Below are positions 8,441 to 16,566 of a stretch of 64,000 bases of DNA, one piece after another. Under the pieces are notes generated by a model, which worked only from the letters and a program-made list of their open reading frames with translations, had not been told where the DNA came from and ran no database searches. The stretch covers positions 1 through 64,000 of the forward strand of contig JAICTZ010000024.1 of the NCBI GenBank assembly GCA_025936115.1, in the 5' to 3' direction. The first letter of the stretch is position 1; each line of letters starts with the position of its first letter. Origin of the DNA: Polyangiaceae bacterium. GTDB taxonomy: Bacteria > Myxococcota_A > Polyangia > Polyangiales > Polyangiaceae. The translations under genes were made by a program, and so were the position numbers.

Positions 8441-9186
8441 GGCGCGCTCCTCCCCGCGCTCATGGCGCGGTAGTCTTCGGCCCGCGCGTGGGTACCGAAC
8501 AACCGATCGTACAGGGTCGTGAAGAACGCGAAGTTCTTGTCCGGATACACGTGGTGCAGGGCGTGCGTCGTCGAGGAGCCCAACAGACTGAAGCGCGCCG
8601 GATCGGCGTGCGGCTTCAACATCTCCACGTTGGCGTGGGCAACCGCGCTCGCAAAAAAATAGAAGACGTAAAATAAGCCGAGCCCCGTCAAGGATATCGG
8701 CAAGACTCGAGACAAGAGTGCGGCGCCGCCGAGCCAGGGAACCGTGTAACACGCCATCTTCTCCATGAAGGAGAACGAGAGCGCGCTCTCGGCGCGAGGG
8801 ACGAGCGACGCATGGTGATGCCGATGCCACGCGATGCAGAGTGGAATCCGGTGCATCGCCACGTGATTGAGATACATGAACAAATCTACCCAGACGAACA
8901 TCGACACGAACGTGAGCGCCGCGTGCGCAGGCGTGTCCGCCGCGAACCGGAACGCACCCGCCGCGCAAAAGGCGACGAGCACCGCGGCGTCGGTGAGGAC
9001 GAGCCACTGGCTCTTACGCTCGCGCTCCCGTTGCGCAGGCGACGCCGCTTTCTTGACGATCGCCCCGCGGCGCGTCGCGAACCAGGCCGCGGCGCGCGCG
9101 ACCGAAGCGACGACGAGCGGCTTACCCACGGCGATCGTCGCGACCACGGCGACGAAGGTCGGCCGACCCCAATCGGTCATACGCAT
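8437..9186 (-). CDS. Fatty acid hydroxylase / sterol-desaturase superfamily protein
   Basis: A 249-residue membrane protein with the clustered histidines of the superfamily: NHVAMHR (HxxxH), WHRHHH and THALHHVYP. Members hydroxylate sterols, carotenoids or fatty acids (for example at C2). ATG 9186 follows GGGAGGAG; an in-frame ATG at 9180 is the alternative. It is coupled by GTGA to the Mpo1-like gene, which suggests that it makes the 2-hydroxy substrate. Chain position cannot be deduced. Confidence 0.82.
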   Translation of the reverse strand: MRMTDWGRPTFVAVVATIAVGKPLVVASVARAAAWFATRRGAIVKKAASPAQRERERKSQWLVLTDAAVLVAFCAAGAFRFAADTPAHAALTFVSMFVWVDLFMYLNHVAMHRIPLCIAWHRHHHASLVPRAESALSFSFMEKMACYTVPWLGGAALLSRVLPISLTGLGLFYVFYFFASAVAHANVEMLKPHADPARFSLLGSSTTHALHHVYPDKNFAFFTTLYDRLFGTHARAEDYRAMSAGRSAP

Positions 9187-9872
9187 CCTGCACTCCTCCC
9201 GGCTCCATGAAACCGACTGGTCGCGCGCAGCGCCTCGATCAGCGAAGGGGACGCCTTGCGCACCGAACCCACGTCGAACGGCGGCGTCGGATCGTACTCC
9301 ATGGCGAGCGTGATCCGTCGCGCCTCCTCCGCACCGAACAGATCGCGAGCGAGTACGATCGCGAGATCGATGCCCGCGGAAACTCCCGCGCAAGTGTAGA
9401 GCGTGCCGTCACGCGTGAGACGCTCACCCGTGGGTACGCCGCCGAGCCGGGCGAGCTCTTCCGTCGCTAGCCAGTGCGTCGACGCTCGACGCCCCCGCGC
9501 CGGACCGGCGGCGGCGAGCAACAACACCCCGGTGCACACCCCCGCGACGATGCTGGCACGCTGCGCGCTCGAACGAAGGAAGGCGAGCAACTCTGCGTCC
9601 TCCATGGCAGCGGTCTGTCCGGGTCCACCCGGCACGACCAAAACGTCAACCTCCGAACAGTCTGCGAACGCGAGATGGGGCATGAGCGTGAGCCCCCGAT
9701 CGGAGCTAACGGGAGCGAGCCGAGCCGCGGCAATGCTGCAGGTCGCGGGCGTGCGCGCGAGGACCTCGTGCGGTCCCACGAGATCGAGCGCCGTAAAGCC
9801 CGGGTACGCAGCGAACACGACGTGCGGCACGACTGCGGCCACGAGCGTCTCGGAAGACTCGAGCCCAGCCAT
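9177..9872 (-). CDS. DJ-1/PfpI-family protein, isonitrile-hydratase-like
   Basis: A 231-residue single-domain DJ-1/PfpI protein. The nucleophile elbow GVCTGVLLLAAAG puts Cys at 113 followed by Thr114. ALDLVGP near residue 30 and a late YDPTPPFDVGS segment are the pattern of isonitrile hydratase-type members, which hydrate R-NC to N-formamide. Relatives include transcription factors, but no AraC-type HTH is present here. Its start overlaps the upstream stop as TGATG. A role on an isonitrile or another electrophile in the pathway is speculative. Confidence 0.72.
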   Translation of the reverse strand: MAGLESSETLVAAVVPHVVFAAYPGFTALDLVGPHEVLARTPATCSIAAARLAPVSSDRGLTLMPHLAFADCSEVDVLVVPGGPGQTAAMEDAELLAFLRSSAQRASIVAGVCTGVLLLAAAGPARGRRASTHWLATEELARLGGVPTGERLTRDGTLYTCAGVSAGIDLAIVLARDLFGAEEARRITLAMEYDPTPPFDVGSVRKASPSLIEALRATSRFHGAGRSAGCV

Positions 9873-10969
9873 CAGTCCGCCCCCGCTTGGACGATGCTCG
9901 GGCGGGGCTCGCCCATCGTCGAAGCCGTGACGATGCCGTGCTCGATGGCGCCACCGAGCGCGGCCAGCGTTGCGGGCTGTGCAATCTCGAGCGGACGGGC
10001 ATAAGCGCCGTGGTAACGCGCCCACGCCTTGTCGAGGTGCTCGTCGAGCGTCGTGAAGTGCTTCTCGGCGACGTTGAAGTTCGGCGCGCACCAGCCCATC
10101 GCGAAGAAGAGCCGGCGAAAGACGAGCTCCACGCGCGGTGGCGTCGCGTTTGCGACGTGGAAAATGCTCGATTCGCTCCCGCTCGCCTCGATTCGCGCCA
10201 TGGCGTCGGCGAGCAGGTCAACGGGCAACGCATGAAAGAAAGCTTGCCCGTTGGCTCGCAGATTGACGGCCCGATGGGCGAGGAAGCTCCCCATGTGCTG
10301 GTCCGTCATGAGGTCGCGTAGGAGGCGGAGCTCGTGGGCAAAGCGATCGAGGCCCCGTCGTGCGAAAGCCTCGCCCGTCTTCGAATGGCCGACCGGCGTG
10401 ACGCAGCGAAAGATCGCGAGCCGGGGGCCACCCCGCTGCGCGAGCAGCCACTGCTCCGCCTCGAGCTTGCTGCGGTGATAGGGCTCGGTCACGGCGAGCG
10501 GGTCGCACGCGCGCTCGAACGCCACGGCTCCCTCCGTCGCGACGAGCGCCGAGGAGGCGTCACTCACGAAGCAAAAGCGCCGAGCACCAGCGGCGCGCGC
10601 CACCTCGAATGCCGTCTGAGTGCCGGTGACGTTCGTGCGCGCGAGCTCGGCGCGGTACTGCTCCTCGGTTCTCTGTGCGGCGGCTACGTGCCACATCGCG
10701 TGGACGGGCGCCCGGTCGACGGTCGTCGCGAGCCCTCCCGCGAGATCAAAGACGACTGGCGACACGCGCGCGAGCTCTCCCGCCTCGAGCTCGCGGCCGG
10801 CCAAGCGAGCAGCCTCCCGCAACGCGCTTTCCACGCGTATGCGCGCTTGGTCGCGGTCCTTCGCGCGCGCGCCGCAGACGATCGTGTTGCCTTGCTCGGC
10901 GAGCAGGCGAAGGACCAGCGCGCTACCCACGAAACCCGTGGCACCCGTGACGAAATGAGTCGTTTCCAT
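9872..10969 (-). CDS. Extended SDR / NAD-dependent epimerase-reductase
   Basis: A 365-residue Rossmann protein beginning with VTGATGFVGS (residues 7-16) and carrying the SDR catalytic pair Y164-x3-K168 in PYHRSK. The length and the late substrate-binding half fit extended SDRs, including the thioester-reductase/NAD_binding_4 group. It could reduce a ketone or acyl thioester or epimerise an intermediate. It is 6 bp downstream of a nitroreductase-like gene and shares TGATG with the DJ-1 gene. Confidence 0.72.
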   Translation of the reverse strand: METTHFVTGATGFVGSALVLRLLAEQGNTIVCGARAKDRDQARIRVESALREAARLAGRELEAGELARVSPVVFDLAGGLATTVDRAPVHAMWHVAAAQRTEEQYRAELARTNVTGTQTAFEVARAAGARRFCFVSDASSALVATEGAVAFERACDPLAVTEPYHRSKLEAEQWLLAQRGGPRLAIFRCVTPVGHSKTGEAFARRGLDRFAHELRLLRDLMTDQHMGSFLAHRAVNLRANGQAFFHALPVDLLADAMARIEASGSESSIFHVANATPPRVELVFRRLFFAMGWCAPNFNVAEKHFTTLDEHLDKAWARYHGAYARPLEIAQPATLAALGGAIEHGIVTASTMGEPRPSIVQAGAD

Positions 10970-10975
10970 GTCGCT

Positions 10976-11608
10976 TCACTCGCCGAGCTGACGGCTCACC
11001 CCAAAAACGACGCGAGCCTTGTCCACCTTGCGCGTGACGGTGACGGGCGGACCGAATGCCTGAGCCGCGACCGGCAGAAACTCCCGCTCACCGAGGGTGC
11101 GTGCGACGGCGTCGTCCGAAAAGCCACCGATGCTGGTCGTACCGATTCCGAGCCGAGCCGCACTCCGGTAAAGCCACCCGAGCAGTAGGCCGGCGCTCAA
11201 CGCCGCACGCCTGAAACCGTCGTAAGGCCCCTCTGCCAGGCTTGGCGCCGACACGCCGACGATCAAAAGGCAGCTCGCGCGGCGGACGATGGCCTGCCCC
11301 TGGCAAGCTCGACTCCAGGTTTCCGCCTGGTCCGCACCTTCGACGCGAGCGCAGGGCGACCACTCCCCTGCTCCGAGTCTAGTCTTCTCGACGCCGAAGT
11401 CGGGCGCGGCATCGACGAGCAGCGGAACGGAGTAGAGATGGAGCGCCGGGCAGCCCCGCCCGAGTGACTGCGGTGCCTCGGCCGCCGCTCGCTGCAGTCG
11501 CCGGTAGGCAACGAGCGACAAGGGCAATGCCGCAAATTCCTTGGCCGAGCGACGCGCTGCCAAAAAGCCGAGCACGTCGGCCACGGCGTCTTTCGCAGGC
11601 GCGCTCAT
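10976..11608 (-). CDS. Nitroreductase-like flavoprotein, second half of a SagB/ThcOx-type pair
   Basis: A 210-residue protein of the nitroreductase fold, recognisable by the early RRSAKEFAALPLS segment and a late GLLLGWLYRSAARLGIGTTSIGGFS helix-turn region. Its ATG overlaps the stop of the preceding SagB-like gene. In SagB/ThcOx-type oxidases two nitroreductase domains are often fused in one chain. Here they appear as two adjacent genes that may form an FMN heterodimer. The usual reactions are FMN-dependent oxidation of azolines or amide bonds; the substrate here is unknown. Confidence 0.6.
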   Translation of the reverse strand: MSAPAKDAVADVLGFLAARRSAKEFAALPLSLVAYRRLQRAAAEAPQSLGRGCPALHLYSVPLLVDAAPDFGVEKTRLGAGEWSPCARVEGADQAETWSRACQGQAIVRRASCLLIVGVSAPSLAEGPYDGFRRAALSAGLLLGWLYRSAARLGIGTTSIGGFSDDAVARTLGEREFLPVAAQAFGPPVTVTRKVDKARVVFGVSRQLGE

Positions 11609-12393
11609 GCGCGCTCCGCCGCCGCGAGCGCGCGGGCGTGAAACATGGTCGCGCGCCGGAGCGCGGGCGACAGCGTCGGAGGCATCTCGGATTCGGCTTC
11701 GAGCGCAGCGTTCTCTTGCCGGGGAGGCTCGGGCAGTCTGGCCAAGGCTCTCACGGCGCTCGGCGAGAGCGCGAGCCCGAGCACGCAAGCCTCGCCGTGA
11801 ACCAAACCGAGCATCCGCTCCGTCCGAGCCGTCGGCGTCATCGCTTCGACCCCCGCTTCTTCCCCGACGGCGGCGAGCACCTCGCTCAGGTTGAACGCGA
11901 CGGCCCCCGCGTCGAGCAAACAATAGCGATATCCCCTGACCCCGTAACGCTGCACGGTGCGCCACAGGACGGTTCCCAGGACGATAGCCATGCCCTCCCG
12001 CGTACAGCGCAGTTGCGAGACCAGGCCGTGGCAATCGGCGTCTTCGACCTCGTAATAGGCGTGTCGTCTGAACGAGAAGTAGAGTCCTCGCGGCTCACCG
12101 CGATCGTAACCGAACACGTAGACTTCGGTGGGATACAGAGCGCCCGCCGAAGGCGCGCGCCGGGCCCCGGGTTCGCCGGGCGAGTAGCCGTAGCCCCACT
12201 CGATCCAACGACGCACGGCCTCGAGCCGCTGCTCGAACGCGGGCTCGCTCCCGGCGTACCGAGCCCCTTCGTCTTCGAAGCGACGACAAGGATCGACGTA
12301 ACAAGAGATCGGCACCGTCCTCGAGTGGTGCCCCTCGACCTCCTGCAATCCGAGATGTTGCCAAAATCGATTGTCGGTCAGGACGCTTTCCAT
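11605..12393 (-). CDS. SagB-type dehydrogenase / nitroreductase-like protein
   Basis: A 262-residue FMN-oxidoreductase-like protein with SagB hallmarks: RRAPSAGALYPTEVYV near residue 95, GLYFSFRRHAYYEVE, and WRTVQRYGVRGYRYCLLDAG. SagB-type enzymes oxidise peptide azolines, and related tandem-domain oxidases act on NRPS or lipid intermediates. GGAGGTGA lies just upstream of ATG 12393. The next gene overlaps by 4 bp and encodes the second nitroreductase half. Confidence 0.72.
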   Translation of the reverse strand: MESVLTDNRFWQHLGLQEVEGHHSRTVPISCYVDPCRRFEDEGARYAGSEPAFEQRLEAVRRWIEWGYGYSPGEPGARRAPSAGALYPTEVYVFGYDRGEPRGLYFSFRRHAYYEVEDADCHGLVSQLRCTREGMAIVLGTVLWRTVQRYGVRGYRYCLLDAGAVAFNLSEVLAAVGEEAGVEAMTPTARTERMLGLVHGEACVLGLALSPSAVRALARLPEPPRQENAALEAESEMPPTLSPALRRATMFHARALAAAERA

Positions 12394-13148
12394 GCCTTCA
12401 CCTCCGGCATCTTCCGTTCGACCGTGCGCACGCTGTAGTCCCAAAAGGCCTTCAGCGAAGTCTCACCAAAGATGTACTCGCGCTTTCGGACTATGTCGTC
12501 GGGAGTCGACGTGCTGTGTGCGTGATGCGGCAGCATCGCGGCGAGCATTTGGAGCCAACAGGCGCGTTCGAGCGCACACGCGAGAACGGTGGCTTCACGC
12601 AGCGTTTTGCCGACGACGACGCTCCCATGATTGACGAGCAGGACCGCGCGATGCTCGCCGAGCGTCCGCGCCACGGCGTCCCCCGTTTCGAACCCGAGGA
12701 TCGTATGGCTCGTTTCGGTGAAACGCGGCAACGCATCGACGAAGACGGCGCCTTCGTGCGAGAGCGCCTCGATCTCGAGCCCCTTCGCTCCGATCAGGAT
12801 GCCGTACGGCGCGTGACTGTGGACGATGGCATTCACGTCCGAGCGCCGACGATAGATGGCTTGGTGGAGCGGCAGCTCCGGCGGGCACGACGGCGCGTGC
12901 GGCAGCGCAGGCTCGACGGGTGCCTCGATCATGTCGCTCGGAACCGCCTCGTTGAAGCCAACCAGCGCTTGTTTGATGAGGAACACCTCGCTTCGTGGCA
13001 GTCGCCCGGAGACCTGGCCTTGATTGAAATCGTCGTGCCCGCCTTCCGAGAGAATTCGGGCGGCATACGCGAGCCTGTGCCGCAGCGTGCGCTGCGCCGG
13101 CGATTCGAGCGGCCGGCCTTTGACCATCGTAGTTTCCATGGCGCTCAT
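12378..13148 (-). CDS. Class II aldolase/adducin-family protein
   Basis: A 256-residue class II aldolase/adducin-like protein. The N-terminal YAARILSEGGHDDFNQGQVSGR matches the family's phosphate/metal pocket region. HSHAPYGILIGAKG provides the HxH metal ligands and VNHGSVVVG the third histidine. Members are zinc-dependent retro-aldolases of small sugar phosphates or hydroxyacids. ATG 13148 with GAGGAA upstream was preferred over an internal ATG. It overlaps the SagB-like gene by 16 bp. Confidence 0.8.
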   Translation of the reverse strand: MSAMETTMVKGRPLESPAQRTLRHRLAYAARILSEGGHDDFNQGQVSGRLPRSEVFLIKQALVGFNEAVPSDMIEAPVEPALPHAPSCPPELPLHQAIYRRRSDVNAIVHSHAPYGILIGAKGLEIEALSHEGAVFVDALPRFTETSHTILGFETGDAVARTLGEHRAVLLVNHGSVVVGKTLREATVLACALERACWLQMLAAMLPHHAHSTSTPDDIVRKREYIFGETSLKAFWDYSVRTVERKMPEVKAWKAS

Positions 13149-13161
13149 CGTTCGTTCTTCC

Positions 13162-13950
13162 TCAGACCGAGAGCAGCTCGGACTCCGGAGCGCGCGGCCG
13201 TGCGCCGGCACCCGAGCCGGCGCACGCAGATCCCGCGGCCACCACCGGAAGAGTGGACAAGCCGAGTAGCTCAGCCATCAGACTACCGGCGTCGTAGGCG
13301 GCGGCCGGCTTCGACTGCAACAGCGCCGCCATGCGGACGGCACAGCGCGCGGGCCCTTCGCGATGTTCGACGGCATGCAGAATGGACAGCCGTTCGCCGT
13401 CGAAGTCCAGGTCGACGCGATGATCGGAGACCTCCTTGCCGTCCCGAACCGATGTGATTTCGGGCAGGACGCCTTGGTCTTTACGCCAGCATTCGGCGAG
13501 CGCCACGGCCGAAGCACTCGGCTTGTCCCGCTTGAAGACGGGATGCCTCTCGACGACGCTCACGCGCGGAGCGACGGCCACGGTCGTGCACGCGCCCGCC
13601 AGAAGCTCGAGGATCGCGCGTTGCAGGTAGTGGAGCATGGAAAAGTTGGCGACGCGGCACACGGGTATCTCCGCGCCCGCGGCCGAGAGTTCGTCCTTGA
13701 GTTCCTGAGAGAGACCGGAAGCGCCCACCAAGAGAGGGAGCCCGCGCGCACGGCAGAACGCGAGACTCGATGCCACACCGAGCGGCGATGAAACGTCGAC
13801 CAACACCGAGGGCGCATCGCTCTCGCTTTGTTCCTGTGAGCTCCGGCGCCAACACACCACGGCTCCGGCGCGCTCTGCCTGTCGCACGATCGCGGATCCG
13901 AAGCGACCGCGATAACCCGCAACACCGAGTTTAAGCAATCGCGAGTTCAT
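13162..13950 (-). CDS. Dihydrodipicolinate-reductase-like (DapB-like) oxidoreductase
   Basis: A 262-residue protein with an N-terminal Rossmann loop GVAGYRGRFGSAI and the DapB-type catalytic block VVERHPVFKRDKPSASA near residue 135. DapB reduces a cyclic imine with NAD(P)H. A divergent copy in a lipid cluster could reduce an imine or enamine; this is inference. The GC-rich C-terminal tail after SACAGSG looks disordered. It overlaps the ACP gene by 20 bp. No strong ribosome-binding site is seen for the chosen ATG. Confidence 0.68.
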   Translation of the reverse strand: MNSRLLKLGVAGYRGRFGSAIVRQAERAGAVVCWRRSSQEQSESDAPSVLVDVSSPLGVASSLAFCRARGLPLLVGASGLSQELKDELSAAGAEIPVCRVANFSMLHYLQRAILELLAGACTTVAVAPRVSVVERHPVFKRDKPSASAVALAECWRKDQGVLPEITSVRDGKEVSDHRVDLDFDGERLSILHAVEHREGPARCAVRMAALLQSKPAAAYDAGSLMAELLGLSTLPVVAAGSACAGSGAGARPRAPESELLSV

Positions 13951-14227
13951 GAGCCACGAACTTTGCAACGCTGTCCACCGAAGCGAGCGTTTCGGCCGGA
14001 ACGTCGTCGTTCCACTCGATTCCGAATTCGTCTTCGACCTCCACGAGAAACGAGAGCGTCGCCGAGGAATCGATGCCGAGCTCCCGCAGCGGGCTCGTGA
14101 CGATCTCGCGCGAGCCGAGCTCGAGCGGCCGGCCGAGCGCGGCTACGTAGGCGCGTTGGAGACAGGCGACGACCCGTTGCGTGGTGACGTCGAGCTCACC
14201 CGCGATATCGATCCCCGAACTCAACAT
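13931..14227 (-). CDS. Acyl carrier protein
   Basis: A 98-residue single-domain ACP. The phosphopantetheine site is GIDSSATLSF with Ser54. The acidic helix III region VEVEDEFGIEWNDDV and the terminal SVAKFVAHEL match ACPs. It overlaps the acyl-adenylating ligase gene by 7 bp, so that ligase is the likely loading enzyme. In the pathway it would carry the acyl chain during desaturation or oxidation. Confidence 0.85.
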   Translation of the reverse strand: MLSSGIDIAGELDVTTQRVVACLQRAYVAALGRPLELGSREIVTSPLRELGIDSSATLSFLVEVEDEFGIEWNDDVPAETLASVDSVAKFVAHELAIA

Positions 14228-15666
14228 CCTGATACCTCCTCGGACACGAGACGCATTTGCCCGATCGAAATCTTGCCGCTCGAAGAGCGCGGAAACGCGC
14301 GAACGAGATGGACGATGTGCGGCACCTTGTACCCGGCGAGTCGCTCCGCGCAGTGGCGCAGGACGGCCTGCTCCGACAATCCGCCGCTCTCCACGTACGC
14401 GACGAGCGCCGTCTTACCGAGTCGCTCCTCGCCCCGAACGATGACGGCGCTCACTTCAGCGAGCTCCCGAATCGCGGTCTCGACCTCGAGCGGCTCGATC
14501 TTGCGCCCGTTCACGTTGACGAGCGCATCCACTCGACCGAGCAAGCAGAGCCGGCCCTCGCCGTCGAAGCGTGCGCGATCGCTCGTTACGTAGTAACCTC
14601 GCTCGTCGAGACGGGCACTGAACGTCGGCGAATCGGCGTCGAGGTAGTCCACCGCCATCGACGTGGTCTTGACGCGGAGGACGCCCGACTCGCCGCGCGG
14701 CCGCACGGAGCCGCCGTCGTCGGTGATCAAGAGCTCCGCGTGCGACAGCGGGCGCCCGAGCGACTCGGCGTCGCCGTCGAGGTTGCACGTGACCGGCCCG
14801 GCCTCGGCGAGACCGTAGTAGTTGCAGATTGGCGTCCCGCGTTGGAAGAAGTAGCGCTGAGTGACCGCGTCGAGCTTGGCCGCAGAGCTCACGGCGGCGC
14901 GGATGCTCGTCGGCAAGTCGCGGCCGGCGCGCATCAAAAGGTCGAACGCGAAGGGAAATGCCACGAGCACGGTACTGCCGCCGTCCGCGAGCGCACGGTG
15001 GATCGCCGAGGGCAAGAGCCGCTGGGCGGGCAAGAGCCCGAGCTCGGCCCCCACCAGGAAAACGGAGAGAAACGATGTGTTGAACCCGAGTCCGTTGTTC
15101 AACGTCGCGAGGCAGAGCACGCGATCCCCAACGTCGAGCCCGACCGCTCGCTGCCAACCCGAAGCGGCCGCGTGGACGGCCGACCACGGGAACTGCAGGC
15201 ATCGCGGCAGCGAGGTCGAACCCGACGTGAAGCGCCCGAGGATGGTTCCCGACAACAACCGTGGAGCGCCGCCGCGCGCTTCGTCGTGCACGACGAACCG
15301 ACTCAGGTCGAGCGGGGCTCGATCCATCGCCTCGAGCACTCCGCCGGCGCAGCTGATGAAAAGATCGACGCCGTCGCGTGCTCGGATCTTCTCGCGCTCG
15401 TTGTCGGTCCAGACCGGGTCTGCGAGCACCGGCACCGCGCCGGCACTGAACGCTGCGAGGATGAGCGCCACCGAGGGTGGGTCGTTGCGCGGCGCGAACC
15501 AAAACGCGCGTCCTCGGTAGCGCTCGAGTTCCGCCGCGAGCACGGCCACGTGACGAGCGAGCTCGGCATACGTCAGCGTGCGAGCTCCGAAGCGCAGCGC
15601 GGATCGCTCCGCGTGCCGCGCTGTCAGCGACCGCCATGCGGCAGCGAAATCTGAGGGCTCTGTCAT
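14221..15666 (-). CDS. Acyl-AMP/acyl-CoA-type ligase
   Basis: A 481-residue ANL-superfamily adenylating enzyme. The phosphate loop reads FTSGSTSLPRC, where the usual TGxPK is altered to TSLPR. The motifs YYGLAEAGP, VTSDRARF and C-terminal RSSSGKIS (catalytic lysine) are intact. It probably activates a carboxylic acid and loads the ACP encoded immediately downstream. Its ATG overlaps the hydrolase stop (ATGA). The altered P-loop may change rate or substrate but does not by itself suggest inactivity. Confidence 0.82.
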   Translation of the reverse strand: MTEPSDFAAAWRSLTARHAERSALRFGARTLTYAELARHVAVLAAELERYRGRAFWFAPRNDPPSVALILAAFSAGAVPVLADPVWTDNEREKIRARDGVDLFISCAGGVLEAMDRAPLDLSRFVVHDEARGGAPRLLSGTILGRFTSGSTSLPRCLQFPWSAVHAAASGWQRAVGLDVGDRVLCLATLNNGLGFNTSFLSVFLVGAELGLLPAQRLLPSAIHRALADGGSTVLVAFPFAFDLLMRAGRDLPTSIRAAVSSAAKLDAVTQRYFFQRGTPICNYYGLAEAGPVTCNLDGDAESLGRPLSHAELLITDDGGSVRPRGESGVLRVKTTSMAVDYLDADSPTFSARLDERGYYVTSDRARFDGEGRLCLLGRVDALVNVNGRKIEPLEVETAIRELAEVSAVIVRGEERLGKTALVAYVESGGLSEQAVLRHCAERLAGYKVPHIVHLVRAFPRSSSGKISIGQMRLVSEEVSGC

Positions 15667-16529
15667 TTTCGTCCCTGCGTGTCGGCGACGAATCCGCCCA
15701 CCCATTTCTCGAAGGCGGGCGTCGCCTCGAAGTAGGGCACGTGACCCGCAAACGGGATCGTCCGCGCGCGCCCGTTGCGCAGGAGCTTCGCCGCGGCTTC
15801 GAGGGACGAGCTCGACATGAAGAAGTCGCCGTCACCCGCCAAGAGCAGCGTCGGTGCCTCGATTCGTGTCAGCTTGTCAGGCGCGTCGTCCGTGCTGAGC
15901 GAGACGTTCAGAAAGAGTCTGAGTTGCTCGTACGAATTGAGCGCCATGAAGCGGTCGCGGAGCGTGAGGTAAGTGGCGCTCCCGCCCGACTCGATGGTTC
16001 GGTCGCTGTAAACCAACGGATATATCATGTTGAAAAGCCCCTGCACTCCGGAAGTCTCGAGGGCATGCAGCCACGAGCGAGTGAGGTAGCGCCGACGCCG
16101 CGAGCCGTAGGGGCAGAACAGCGGACCGACCATGATGAGGCCCTGGACGCGCTCGGGATATTTCAACGTAAAATCTCGACAGATCAGCGTCGACGTGGAC
16201 GTACCGAGCAAGAAGGTGCGCTCGATCCCACGCGCGTCGAGCACGAGCTTCAGATCCTCGACGAGTGATTCGAACGCGAGGCCACTCTCCGAACGCGAAG
16301 AGGCACCTTGGTTCCTGAGGTCGAACGACAAGATCGAATGATCGCGCGCGAGCGTCTTCGTGAAGTTGCGCCACAAGGTCGCGATGATGAAGAAGTTATT
16401 GACTATCGTGAGCGGAGGGCCGTCCGCATTGCCGTACTGTTCGTAATAGAGTTCGGTGCCGTCGTCGCAGCGGATGCGCGCCGTCGCGTTGTAGTTGAGA
16501 TCGAACTGATTCAGAGCTGCCGCGTCCAT
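15663..16529 (-). CDS. Alpha/beta hydrolase (thioesterase/lipase type)
   Basis: A 288-residue alpha/beta hydrolase. The oxyanion region VNNFFIIATLW, the nucleophile elbow LLGTSTSTLI (Ser111, GxSxS instead of GxSxG), acid region LLLAGDGDFF and terminal FAGHVPYFEA histidine are all present. It may act as a type II thioesterase or product-releasing hydrolase. The serine at the usual second glycine of the elbow is unusual. The start has GAGG upstream and the 3' end overlaps the ligase gene. Confidence 0.78.
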   Translation of the reverse strand: MDAAALNQFDLNYNATARIRCDDGTELYYEQYGNADGPPLTIVNNFFIIATLWRNFTKTLARDHSILSFDLRNQGASSRSESGLAFESLVEDLKLVLDARGIERTFLLGTSTSTLICRDFTLKYPERVQGLIMVGPLFCPYGSRRRRYLTRSWLHALETSGVQGLFNMIYPLVYSDRTIESGGSATYLTLRDRFMALNSYEQLRLFLNVSLSTDDAPDKLTRIEAPTLLLAGDGDFFMSSSSLEAAAKLLRNGRARTIPFAGHVPYFEATPAFEKWVGGFVADTQGRK

Positions 16530-16566
16530 GTCGATTTGCCTCGCAACGTTCGAGCGTTTTCCTGGG

